Part shown: positions 48,010-59,469 of the stretch, one piece after another
How the letters are laid out: each line of letters opens with the position of its first letter
How positions within the stretch are numbered: position 1 is the stretch's first letter
Assembly: GCA_902729315.2 (NCBI GenBank)
Contig: LR746280.1
Coordinates: 2,848,501 to 2,912,500, forward strand
Length of the DNA stretch: 64,000 nt
Source of the DNA: Spirodela intermedia
Taxonomy: Eukaryota; Streptophyta; Magnoliopsida; Alismatales; Araceae
Direction: 5' to 3'
The notes under the pieces: generated by a model
What the model was told of the DNA's origin: nothing
Databases searched by the model: none
Seen by the model: only the letters and a program-made list of their open reading frames with translations
Made by a program: the position numbers and the translations under genes

Positions 48010-49582
48010 TGATAAGTCTTCATTATCATGAGTTAATAATTAGTAAATAATATAGTTTTAGTCTTAACTCATGATAAATAGATTTATATTTGTATTAAAA
48101 TGTGAAAAGTGATTTTCAGTTGATTAATGTGAATTTTTGGGTAATTATGTGATTTTACATGATTTTATATGATTTTATAGTCTTACTTTTGTGATAAATA
48201 AAAGAAAAATAAATAAAAAATAAAAATAAGACAAAATGATAGGGACCCGCCAGCCAACCGGGCCTGCAAGTAGGTCAAAAGCTCAATCAAAGAAGGAGCA
48301 GCTGCGAGCAAAGGCTCGAGGAGCTTGGACCGATAGGGGCACATGTTTGCCACTCCCCTTTCACATCACTAGTGGCCAGTCGGCTGTGGGGCAAGGAGTG
48401 GTCATACATGCGAGAGAAGGGACTTTGCTTAGAAATCTAACATTAGTATATATTCACCCAAAAAATCGGCGCACAACTGATGTGGGACCAAACCCTCCTC
48501 ACACCTTCCTCAGAAGGGGCGGTAGCAACTAGTGGGTTTGAATCCTCCCAGAGTCAAAAGTCATATATTTTTATTTGATTATTATGACTTTCTAGTAGAG
48601 TATTGCTACTAAAATTGTTGAACGATTCTCGATAAAAGGATCGTGAATTCATCGAGTAAATCATCTCTAATTGACCGACAAATAAGTCGTCGTCGAGAAG
48701 ATGACGATCCGTCGGGAAATGAGTAGCCACCTCCTGAGAGTATACTAGATGTGATGAAGAGCCTCCTATTGTTGTGCAGACATGAGGATGAAGCTCCCTA
48801 ACATGCGCCCCACCTCCATCCAACTCTTTTTCATCAAGTGACAGCCGTCGGAGAGCCACAAAGTCGTCATTTTTCCACTCCGTCGGGTGACAGCCGTCGA
48901 AGACGACTCAACGACCCATTTCATTAATCTCTAGACTTCACGAGAAGATCTAAAGATTACCCACATCATTTTTGTCTAAAGAGAGCCTTCGAGGTCGTGG
49001 ACACTACACAACGATCCTCTCGAACACTCAAGATTCCGGTGCATTGCCGACGCATCACCATCGTGACGTTGAAACTCTATTTTCCTGCTTTCAACTTACT
49101 TTACGCTTCATTTAGTGATAATTTTTGTGATTTTAATTTACTAAAATATACTTTATTCTATTATGAATCTTTTAGCTTTTACAAATCTTAATTTGATTAA
49201 TTAAATCATATGTAATCGCTTACATAAGAATCACCAGGCGGAACTCTATTTTCGCCTGATTTGCGTTTGTTGAGCATTGATGTCATCCTGACGTCTGCAC
49301 CCTTATTTCCCTTTTTCGTGAATTTTAAATATAATTTCTTTTCATTTCCTAGTATAAAATTCATAGAAACTCATATTCATTGAGAAAAGTTCTAAATAAT
49401 TACCAGATATTATATTACATCCTTGTGATTGACTTGGAAAATTACTATTATTTTGGAAGTTTTATTGAATTATAATTGATATATTTGTTCAGAAATACTT
49501 TTAAATATATAAAAAATCATATTTTCTAGTTTTATAAATTTTAGATTTGCGTGATTTAATATACAACGACTGAGTCACGTCA
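48010..49582 (+). mobile_element. Family A solo LTR
   Basis: It opens TGATAAGTCTTCATTATC and ends GAGTCACGTCA. It is flanked by TTTAC (48005-48009) and CTTAC (49583-49587), a 5-bp duplication with one transition. It aligns in order with the copies at 23817-25670 and 30597-32342 but is about 170 bp shorter. Most of the missing sequence is the segment after CACACCTTCCTC, which in the 23817 copy holds the TATATAAG promoter. No internal sequence follows, so it is a solo LTR that probably lost its promoter. Frames at 48236-48532 and 48554-48859 are not genes. Confidence 0.9.
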
Positions 49583-49587
49583 CTTAC

Positions 49588-50335
49588 CAAGGGCATAGAC
49601 TTGACAAATACTAAGTTTCACTTATTTCAAATGAGGTAATTATATTTTGTCTTATTTGTTCCAAATTTAATCATCCCTTTGCCTATGATACCTAAAGACT
49701 CATCATAAACAATATATGGCTTTTCAAAATTCCTAAAAATAGTAGTTTTTCATCTACTCTTTGCATAATGTAAAGTAGAATGAAGCACTAGAGTTTAAAA
49801 GCAAACACTCTATCAAGCTGCCTATGTTCGAGATCAAAGTATCTCATATCTCTTTCTTAGTTGTAGAGTTACCATCAAGATTCTATCCTTGATTCACATC
49901 TAACATATTCTTCCTATAATTCCTCTTGATGTGCATCAATTTTTTGTGCTGCCACCATCTCTTGTTCAAACCCTCCAATTTACTTCTTCCTCCTAATTTT
50001 CTTTTGTGACATAAATGTCTTCTCTATTGATCTTAATTCTTAACTAAAATTAGACAAAGCACCCTTAGAGGTTATCTTTCTAACATTTCCCAATCTTATT
50101 GTGACATCTCATCTAGCTTCAAACTATTTACATCTTCTATAATCTAAAATAATTTTTATTTTATTTTTTTAACTTACATAATAAATATAGAATATTTTTT
50201 TAATTTTAGAAGTCTAAAATTAAAATATAGTGTAATTTTTTATTATTTAAAAATATAAAATAATGAAATATAAAGATATTCCACCCATTGGCAAACCGAC
50301 ACTCAATAGCTGACCTAGAGGGGCGCAGTGGTCGA
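49588..50335. other. Gene-free AT-rich stretch
   Basis: Nothing recognisable is seen in coding or repeat terms. Confidence 0.4.
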
Positions 50336-50410
50336 CTACTTCCTAGTGGTCAACACTAGGAAGTACTTCCTAGTGTGCATCACTCCCCAACTACTTCCTA
50401 GTGGTCAACT
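50336..50410. repeat. Repeated and palindromic ACTTCCTAGTG words
   Basis: CTACTTCCTAGTGGTCAAC occurs at 50336-50354 and again from 50391. Between them 50354-50375 is a perfect 22-bp palindrome made of CACTAGGAAGT and its reverse complement with no spacer. The left copy also pairs with the palindrome's left half across a 5-nt loop. Confidence 0.85.
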
Positions 50411-51332
50411 GATCATGGAGCAAAGGAGCATCCATACACACATGCATGCACGAGGGTAAATTACCTTTTTGTCTTCTCCCAAGATGGTCGTAGACATTAT
50501 TTTATTTCTAAAGAAAGGATCTCTAATGAGAGGTGGTAACTTTGATTTATATTCGACTCATGTGCTGAAATATTTTTGATGTGGGACAACATTTTTATTG
50601 TGTTTCAAGCAGCCATTTGGAGCACGTTGTGATATAACAGTGTTCAGTGAGCCACGTCATCAGATAAGCTAGATCATATAGTGGGCGTGCCACTATGATA
50701 CCAACAATCCATTGGTAGTTTGCGAATCCGATGTGGCTCAACACACACATGGCTTTAAAGGATGATCCCACAACTAAGGAGTCATCACGATACCAAGAAC
50801 TTAAGTTTTAAGTCGACAGTGGTTTGTGGCAGGTTGATCTTGCATTGTTCAGCTTGCCATGCGACCAAGCACATCTGCTCCAACAACTCTTGAAGTGCCA
50901 CGATACCAAGAACTTAAACTCTTGCATGTATCACCATTAGAGATATAAAGATAATAATTGATTATTTTTTAGTAAAATAGATATTATCAATTATCTTTAA
51001 ATCCCAATAGTAGTCGCAAATATGGCAATCCATTTCCTTCATTCTTTTGCGTGATCAATTCCTCTGACAATTGGCAAAGCACATTCTTTCCTCCCCTAAC
51101 TGCACTTAAGGCCTCCGACGAATGTTCAGCTCTTGCCTTCTTCTCTCAAATGCAGTCACAATGTGGTCGACCCCTCTTTTGGTGGATCTCTTCAACAAGT
51201 GATGCTGCACTTCCAAACAATACTTCTATGACTTCCAACATGGTGTGACACATCCGAACAAAACCAAGTCGTCACACCGATGTCTCTAGTTGCCTAAGGA
51301 GAAATGATTTATTTTCTACTTTCAACATTTAC
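50411..51332. other. Gene-free, possibly LTR-like stretch
   Basis: The phrase ACGATACCAAGAACTTAA occurs near 50790 and 50902. GATGTGGGAC (50578-50587) is shared with two family A LTRs. The short frame at 51051-51248 has no recognisable domain. Confidence 0.35.
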
Positions 51333-52330
51333 TTACTTGCTTTTGTCATTTATTTACATTTTATGATAAGTTATTTCTATTTCATACACGTTTCGATTGA
51401 AATGAGTATAACTAATTCAAAACTTGATGAATGATCTTTGTTCTTCTTCTGAATCTTCTGAAATGCATCTGAGATTAAGCCAAGATTATTTTTAACTTAT
51501 TTTCTATTAATTAATCTCGAGATATTCATGTTCTTGGCATTTGATGGATAATGAGTATTTTTTTAATTTTTGAATGTAAAATCACTAAGATTAAAGGCTA
51601 CTTAATTATTGTTGAACTATTAAAACAATGTGGAAACATTCATAGCTGACCTCATATCATGTGTGTGAATTCTCGAGGACATTCATCTGAGAATGATGAT
51701 CACCATGAAAACGGGTTGACCATATCTCTCTCTTTCTTTATTATCGTCTTATTTCTCTCTCTCCTTCTCTCATAAGACCTCTTCTTATCTCTCCATCTCT
51801 CGTGAGATATCTTCCTTTCTCTCTCTCTTTCTCAATCGATCTCCTTCTCTTTCTCTCCATTAATTGATCTCCCTCTCTCTCCTTCTCTCTCTCTCTCTCT
51901 CGTGAGACCTTCCCTCTCTCCGTTTCACGTGAGATTTCCTCCTCTCTCTCTTCTCTCTCTCTTCTCTCTCTCGTGAGACTTTTCTCTCTCTTTGTCTCAC
52001 ATGAGATTTCCTTTCTGCTCTTCCTCTCTCCTTTGTGAGAGATTTCTTCTCTCATCCTTCTTGAGAGCTCTCTCTTCTCTCTCTCTTTTCTTCTTTTTTC
52101 TTTGCTTCCCTTCTTTTATTCTTCTCATCTCACCCTTTTATTTTATTATTTCTATTCAATATTAAAAATTTTAAATCACTTTATATATAAACTAAATTAA
52201 TTTTCACAATAAATTAATCAATCTTCTTGTGTTTGACTTGAGACTTACTTCTATACTAATATTTTATTAAGTCTTAGTTATAAATATTATTAGATAATGT
52301 ACATTTAAACACAATGGCAAGTGCATATCA
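51333..52330 (+). repeat. Dispersed repeat family B, copy 3
   Basis: It runs from TTTTGTCATTTATTTACATTTTA through GATTGAAATGAGTATAAC, a CT-rich tract (51722-52090) and a closing segment ending GGCAAGTGCATATCA. It lacks the 1.6-kb insertion of copy 2. The Arg-Glu-rich minus frame at 51741-52055 is a repeat artefact. Confidence 0.75.
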
Positions 52331-53822
52331 TATCTCATTCAGCTTCAAATTATTTAATAATTGATTGAACTTATTATGTTACAGATAATACTCTATCTAC
52401 ATCTTCTAAGAACATGACCATGTTCTAAGATAAGTATTCATCCAATTCTGCTCTTAATTCTGCCATGCATTTTTATAGTGATTGATCTAGTACAAAGAAA
52501 ATTAAAAAAAGGCATTATGTTAGTAGAATCTAATTGAGGAAACTAAAATGAAACTCGTCTAACCAATGATGTCCTAATAGAACATCTTTTTGATGTGCAC
52601 ACATTAACTTTTCTCCTTTGTAAATATTATCTTTATTTTATGTTAGGCCTCTATTTTTTCCAAATAAAATGAATTAAAAATTTTAATAACATCATACTGA
52701 TATAAAACCAACACTCTCAGTGATATTTTTACCCTATTGAAATGTGGTACAACATAATTTCTTGCTAGCATGGTATTCACCCACCTACAACCTTCAATTA
52801 TCGTTGTTTGACTGATTGATGTTCATGTCATCTAAAAATTGCCTATTTTGTCCATTTTACGTTCCATTACATACACTATATATGGGATCATTTTGGATCC
52901 CATGGTTTGTTATTTTGCTACAGATCGGATAACCAGAAGCAGATCATTCCAAAATTATGTCGACTAAAAATTTATCATCATGTCTCCACCAATAATACCC
53001 AAAGTCACTCAGTCTCATAAGGGCTTTGTCACTTTTTCATCTTTCAACTAAATCAATGTTTTTCCTTTTGCTTAACTTACTTATGAATCATTATCAGTCG
53101 TAGTTAAGAATAAAAAGGTATATGAATAACATTTTACATTTGGGGGTGCGGCCGGAAACCCTTGACTCAGTTATTGTACTTGGGCTTTATCCTTCTACCC
53201 TTCCTTCTGTCATAATCCGACAAGTACAAACAGATCGTTGGCACAAGATGTTTTCCTACCATATATATTTTATTACACCAGGAAAGACAACAGATCTAAA
53301 TTCACGTGAAGGAAAGAGAATCGCCATTCATTATTCCTTAAATACCCACCCCATCATCTAGTTAGCCAATCTATTTGGGAGTTAGCTGATTGTTTGACCC
53401 TTCAACAGCTAAACCAAATCTAGTCATTTCCAATTGGATGCAACTTGGCCTATCGTCCATCAGTCGCCCCCTGTAACAGGGAAAACAGCTTTCTCATGTC
53501 ACTTTCCATGGGGTTTTCCCCACTAGGCCTGATCGTTCATTAAAGGTCTGTGTATTGACCATACAGCCTCTATTCTTATTAAAGCCATGATCGTCCTGAT
53601 ATCCGTTAATTGTGAAACCAAAAGAAATATAGAAATGATGGGCCGGTTGCTAAAAATTTTCACTGATTCACAAAACCACCATTGCCACCTCGTAATCAAT
53701 CCAGCCCCTAATCGGCTCGTTGATTAGTCTAAACCCAAGTTGGCTAAGAGGAGTAATATATCTTCCGTCCAGTAGCATGGGTCCCTACTATCTTTCTTTA
53801 TTTTAGACTGCCGGCCTTCTTA
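52331..53822. other. Gene-free stretch
   Basis: AT-rich to about 53100 and then moderately GC-rich. No supported gene; the 79-codon frame at 53122-53361 shows no domain. Confidence 0.35.
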
Positions 53823-53930
53823 GGTCAGCCGTGGCGGGTCCTTGGTGCAGTGTATGTGGCGGAGAAGGGAGCGTGGGGGACACGCGCCTGTCATTATTTA
53901 TATAACAAGGTGAGGTGGACTCCACGTTCT
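53823..53930 (+). promoter_or_regulatory. Promoter-like block, copy 1
   Basis: Shared landmarks with 55052-55150 are GTGGCGGGTC, GTGCAGTGTATGTGGCGGA, a GGGGACACGCGCC segment, then ATTATTTATATAAC with a TATATAA core at 53899-53905. A transcript would start near 53930. The first ATG after that, at 54022, opens only a nine-codon frame (MASSCWICC). No gene could be placed behind it. Confidence 0.5.
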
Positions 53931-54051
53931 CCAGGAGTATTCTACGGTCGGAAACTCCACGGATCTTAAAAGAGGGGCTCAAAGTTGCCGGGGTGGGGAG
54001 ACACTCCGTGAATCACCAAACATGGCCTCTTCTTGCTGGATCTGTTGTTAA

Positions 54052-55051
54052 CGCTCGGTTGTAAACGGCAAGTTTCAGGACAAGGCCCAGGGTCCCCGAT
54101 CCGCTCTCTTAGTTTTCGCATTGATTTCCTCTTGGTACACTACATTTTATTGAGCTGTGTGCGTGATGTAGCTCGAAAACATTATAACTGAAGAGCCTTT
54201 GCATTGTTATTGAAATTTGGTGTATATCTATCTGTTCACATATCTGTTGCCCGATGCCTATTCACGACTAGAGCAAGCCTAATAAATCACGGTTCAACTG
54301 TCCAATAAAGAGATGGAAATAGACAGAGAAAGAAGAAGAGGAATCAAAGTTTCCCATTGATATTAGACAAGCTAGAGACCGTACTTTCACCTTCTTCTCC
54401 CCACCTTGTAGACAGCCATGAAAAACATTCATTCAACTAGGATTTTACCGACGTCTTGCCATTGAATATGACAGACTACTCTTTCTCCAGCTACGACCTC
54501 CATCTAGGGCATTAGAGAAGCAAGGAACCACGTTCCCCTGTGTTATCGAGAAGAAACCGTGACAATCCGGCAGACGAAGCCTACGCTCCCGTCTGAAATT
54601 GACGACAAAGAGATTCTAGCTCTTCTCCCTCTCGCAATAAGAGACACTCTGGAGGAGCCTCATGAAATTTATAGTTCTTAGCGGCTGCGTCTTGTTCATA
54701 ATTGCAGCCCAGAACATACTGTATTCATTGGCTTAGATTACAGATATGCTAGCAAAGTATAGGTTCACAAATGGCCAGATCACCTCCTTTTTTTATGAAA
54801 GGCTCTTCACCTTTCCCTTTTCCCCCACAAGGCAGCCCTCCTCTCCGTTCTAGAAGTAGCAACCTCATTAAGCCCTTAATGGTTCTCTCTTCCCCTACCA
54901 CATCTCTATAGGGGTGGTATTAAGATGAAATCGAGTGAGGAGAGTGTGGGCCTGCAGTAATGGAAAACGAAAACAAAGCTGCAAACCTCCACCACCTCGA
55001 TCCATGCATCGCGAACATCACGATAAATCAAGACCCAAGTATATGAGATCA
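54052..55051. other. Stretch without a supported gene
   Basis: A 57-codon open frame without ATG at 54508-54681 follows a possible acceptor (CATCTAG) and contains PSEIDDKEILALLPLAIRD. It is protein-like but unrecognised. No miRNA of a conserved family was seen. Confidence 0.3.
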
Positions 55052-55150
55052 GACGTGACGGGTTCTCTCGTGCAGCGTATGTGGCGGACGGCAACATAGG
55101 GGGCACGCGCCATCGATTATTTATAATGCACGATGACTTTGATTCCCCAG
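55052..55150 (+). promoter_or_regulatory. Promoter-like block, copy 2
   Basis: Matches 53823-53930 in order: GTGACGGGTTC, GTGCAGCGTATGTGGCGGA, GGGGGCACGCGCC, then ATTATTTATAATGC as the TATA-like element (about 55120-55127). The sequences after the two blocks differ. It may be a diverged duplication of a promoter, or part of a small unrecognised repeat. Confidence 0.5.
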
Positions 55151-57898
55151 TCTCGACGAGTCCATTTTAGGCGAGCCTTGGTGACGGATAAAGGATGATC
55201 GTTTAGTTCAATAAATTCTTCACAGTTGAGAACAGCGTCATCTTAAGCGAGTACGATGACAGACGTGTAATCAAGGCATTCTTGTTGTAACCCTTCTTAG
55301 TTTGTATAGAAAATGGTAGCTGGGCCCGTATTGGTCAATACAAGTGAGCCGCCGGTACTTTTATTCCGTAGATAACCTCAAAAATATTAATTATATGTCC
55401 TGCGACGCTTATTTCCTGACCTCTGAAAGTAAAAATTGTGCCGACTTTCTCAAATTATTGCTCCTAACAACACGTACCCATTGTTTAGTTTACTCGCGCA
55501 GTTATATCTGATTTTTGAAGTACTACCTCGATCAAGTATTCTTGTAAATATACGCATATATCCCTGCCCTCTTATGTACAATTACATCTATTAATATTTA
55601 TGTATATGATTAGGTATTTAAATCATCATCTTACTGTTCATGGATGTGCCTAAACGTTAGCTCTCACTGATACTTAAGGATGTGCGTCTTGTGACCTGAT
55701 ATCGTAGAAACGGAGATCGACTGCTGTACTTGACCACGGTAAAATTCAGCTGCCGTTGATCTGGTCAATCTTTACTGTTCGGTGGGGACCAGGAGGGGAG
55801 AATGAACGAAAGTAGAGAAAGCAGGTGGAGGCTTTGCAATTCTGTATTGCCGATCAACACCGGCGAGTGAGAGGGACGGTTTTTTTATTTTGTGATTTTA
55901 TACAAATTCCTTTTTCTCTTCTCCACCTATTTCTAACACCATATCCAACAATATACATTTTTTACTTCAAAACCCTATTCGAGCTCGTCCCTCTGACAAA
56001 CCAATCTGATTCCGCGTTCCTCGCTTCTCCCAAGTTGGCGAATACCTGCAGTAGACGCGGAGGCCATTGAGCGTGGGCCTCGTAAGTTCAAATCCTAGGG
56101 CGCGTGACCGCCACACGCTATACTAGACAACGCGTTTTAGAAACCTCACCGCCGCAGTCACAGCTCAATGACCCAATAAATAAAGACAGATAACGATGGG
56201 GGTGGGAGGCAGCGGGAGAAAAGAAACTATTATTTAAGGAATCAACGTTCATAATTAGGATGCGCAGATTTAAGTCAGAGGGAGGAGCTTACTTTAATAT
56301 CGCATTCCGGGGACCGGAATTCCTCCCTTCCCCCTACCTGGGTGGACGCGAAGGCCCACCCACGGAACCGCTTATTAACCAGCCTACTGGCCTCCGATTT
56401 CTATAACACGATAATCTCTCGAACGGCCATATTTAATCCTTGGCGTTCTAGAAGAGGGGGCCAGCGGACAGGTAGCTAAGTCTTCCGAGGAGAGAGAAGC
56501 CTTAGAAATGGCCATCCATCTCCATGCGTCATTGATTACGTTATCTCAAGGAACGTGCCGGTTTTATTTAATCCCCACCATTTCACACGAGGACAAGTCA
56601 CGGCGCCACGATGAAGTATTGACTAAGGCTAGTAGCTTCCCAAGTAGGTTCTTTTATTTCCGTGGTAACTTAGAGTGGAACAGTGAAGAGAGAATATGGG
56701 ATTTCAGAGGGTGAGGGATCAGATGACGGACTCGCTCATTTGTTTCCTAAATAAGCAATCTAGATGCAGAACGAAGACTGAGGTTTGGAAGGAATGAATG
56801 CAAGTCTCACACGTGTGGATATCAATGGGGACTATAGGCTTTGCTCCTATGTTCCAGTCTCCGCGTCAGCCTCCAAGTGAGCCATAGAGACCATATAATT
56901 TCACATTAGTAATATCGGGATTGCGCGTCCAAAATCAAGATTGTTGGTTGGCATGTCACCGTCGTATGTTTCAAAGTTTTTTTGACACATTGATTTATTA
57001 ATAGGGGAAATTTTATTATTGAGTAGCTTTAGTCTCCCGTAAATTTTTGCCGATTAGGTTTTCTTTGCTGTCGTCCTTCACTCCCTTAAAACTTCATGAC
57101 GGTGGGGATTCAGTCCTACAGTTGACTCTTCGATAAAAAGTATGAGTATACTCCTAATATTTATTGTCAACTTCAAAGATTAAATTTTTGAAAATGACAA
57201 AAATCAAATTTTATTTGGGAGATAGAATCCCGATATGCGAGGGTGTGGAGTGATGTTGCGACCGAGAATTTAAAAAAGACCTTAGGAAAAGAGATCATTG
57301 GGAGAGAGACAAACGGGCCTTTGAGTCTAAGATTGTTGGGAAGAAATAGATACAAATGGCGGCTAATGGTTTAGACTTCACACATAATGTATTAACTGGA
57401 TAACATAATTGACGTAAATTAATTGACAAAAATTATAAAAGATAATCGAAACAAGGTATCAGTTATCAACTCTGAAATCCATCCCTCGATACTGTCCTCT
57501 GACCTTATGTTTCCTCATTCACACGGACGTTTATGAAATCTCTCCTTTACTCAGTCTTCTCGGAAAATGAGTCTGCGGAGAACCGAGACATCGAGGAGAC
57601 CTCAGCGCTGACATCACCGTCTTGTGTTATATGTGGCCATCTCAAATATCTGTACCGGCTTTTCGACTGGAACTCTCCACGTTAGATGATTGTTCCATAC
57701 GACTATATCGATTAACAGCGAGCCCCCCATCTATCCCCAGAAGAAATACAGAAGCAGAAAGAAGAAAAAGAAAAAAGTAGTGTTTGTGACTGTATATATG
57801 CGATGAATGCAAGACAGGTAAAAGAGAGAAGAAAGAAAGAAGAAACTTAACCAAAATGTGAAACATAAGATCTCAAGCTGACCCTGGGAAACACGCGA
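55151..57898. other. Stretch without a supported gene, downstream of the LBD gene
   Basis: Moderate GC. Short frames (55825-56070, 56508-56714) show no domain. A TTCAAATCC word near 56089 resembles a tRNA B box but no cloverleaf fits around it. The part nearest 57899 would hold the 3' untranslated region of the minus-strand LBD gene. Confidence 0.35.
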
Positions 57899-58993
57899 TC
57901 AGGCAGGCAGATTAAGCCCCAGATCCACCCTATCTGAACCTCCGGCAGCACCGTCAAAGGCCCCGCGAGGGCACCGTTGAGACGCTGCCTCAACTCTCAT
58001 CGGGCTGTCCTCCGCACGGCGGCCGAAGCTACCGCTGCTGCTGCTGCTGCTGCTTCCGCGGAATGGACTGTGGTGTTGGTGCACGGTCTCGTAGCCCAGC
58101 GTCAGCTCCAGCTCCACGTCGCTCTGGCTCGCCACCGTAGACGCCTCCACCGTCTCCAGAGATAAGATGCTCTCGTTCTCCCGGCTTTCCCCCGCCACAG
58201 CTTCGGCGGGGACCAATATAACCTCCACAGCGCCGGAGGCGGTGTCTTTGCTCGGCTCCAGCCAATATTCAGCGGGGTGGCACCACCGGAAGCTAGTGGA
58301 ATCTGTAGCGGGGTTGGAGAGGACCTCCGAGATGCGGTTACCCGACCGCTTGAAGCGGGCGCGGGTGGCCTTGTTGACCTTATTGAGATCGAAGCCGGAG
58401 GTGCCCCCTGCGGCCTTGGAGACGTGGCGGATGTCGAAGGACGAAACCCTCTGGAGAAAAGCAGCTTGGGTTTCGGAGTCGCAGTCAGCGGGTACCTGCA
58501 TGATTGGCCCGCCCTTAAAGACGGCTTCGACGGCAGCCTGGCAGAATTGCCATCTCCCTGACCAGAGGAGTCCGACGGAACCGTAGATAGGGTTGACGAT
58601 CCGGCCACATGCCTCGTAGAGTAGTGATCGGAAGATAGCTGCATCCTCACGAAAAGCCTCCGATTAGATCCTTTTCTGGCCACTCCCCGTTCTTAGGGTT
58701 TGAGGGATGCGACGAATGAGGACGGTGTGCAGTGTACACCCATCTCGTTTAATCGTAAGAATCCATAGATTACTGTTTCAGCAGCGAAGCCTCTGGATCG
58801 TACCTGGGCGGAGGTGATCAGGGCCAGCATTGATGAGGTTAAGGAGCCCGGCACGGCCGTAGAATTTGGCGAGGAAGACGGTAGCGTTCGCCTGGGACTC
58901 GGCGCTCTTGATCCACTCCAGGCAGGGCCTGATGGTGCAGGCCTCACTGCATCCCTTGCGAAGGATTCGGCAGCCATTACAGCTGGCCCTCAT
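57899..58993 (-). CDS. LOB-domain (LBD/ASL) transcription factor, class II
   Basis: Exons 58993-58804 and 58638-57899 join in frame (165-nt GT-AG intron, phase 1), giving 309 residues. The N-terminus holds the CX2CX6CX3C zinc-finger-like block ([15 protein letters not shown], residues 5-19). A GAS-type block follows ([20 protein letters not shown]), then [20 protein letters not shown] and [17 protein letters not shown]. The class I leucine-zipper spacing is absent, which with these motifs places it near Arabidopsis LBD37-LBD42. Some of those repress anthocyanin and nitrogen-response genes; the role here is inferred. The C-terminal half is Ser-rich and has LELTL (about 240-244) and LGLNL (303-307), both LxLxL EAR-like repression motifs. 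It is longer than the Arabidopsis relatives I recall. It should act in the nucleus by binding DNA. Confidence 0.95.
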
Positions 58994-59227
58994 GGCTGCA
59001 CCAGATCTCCGTCTCCCGGTGCGGTTCCTTGCCCTTCCACCGCAGCTGCTTGGAGCTCCTACAGCCTGGGATGAGGAAATATCTCCCCCCCTGGCTTTGG
59101 ACCTTTCTTCCTCGATCGTTTCCTCTTCTTCAACTTCTGGAGGCTGACTAGAGAAGAAATATAATGGGCGACCAGCTGATCAGTGTGAGAATGAGAGATT
59201 TTGGGATAGCGGGGAGGGGTAAGGGAG

Positions 59228-59235
59228 TATTTAAA
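59228..59235 (-). promoter_or_regulatory. Probable TATA box of the LBD gene
   Basis: The minus strand reads CTTTAAATACTCCC. It lies 235 bp upstream of the LBD start codon, implying a leader of about 200 nt. A GA-rich run (about 59264-59287) lies just upstream of it. Confidence 0.45.
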
Positions 59236-59469
59236 GCCCTGAACCGTCCATAACGTTATAAGAGATAGAGAGAGAAAGAGAGAAGGAAAGTGGGGTTGGA
59301 AGGAGTGGGCGAACAGCCAGCGGGGCGCCCACAGTTCATAACCTGGAAACCGGAAACCGCTATTAAGCATGTATGAAATCCCTGTCCGGTTCTGCGCATC
59401 CCTCATTAGCAAGGAACAAGCTTCTACATCTTGAACTTTTTTTTTTTGGTGTTTGAGTGATAACATTTA

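Noticed and set aside
56030-56115. tRNA-like B-box word (GTTCAAATCC)
   Set aside because: No matching A box, anticodon arm or acceptor stem could be folded around it.
57977-59147. Frames on both strands around the LBD gene
   Set aside because: They lack the LOB motifs and overlap its exons, intron or leader.
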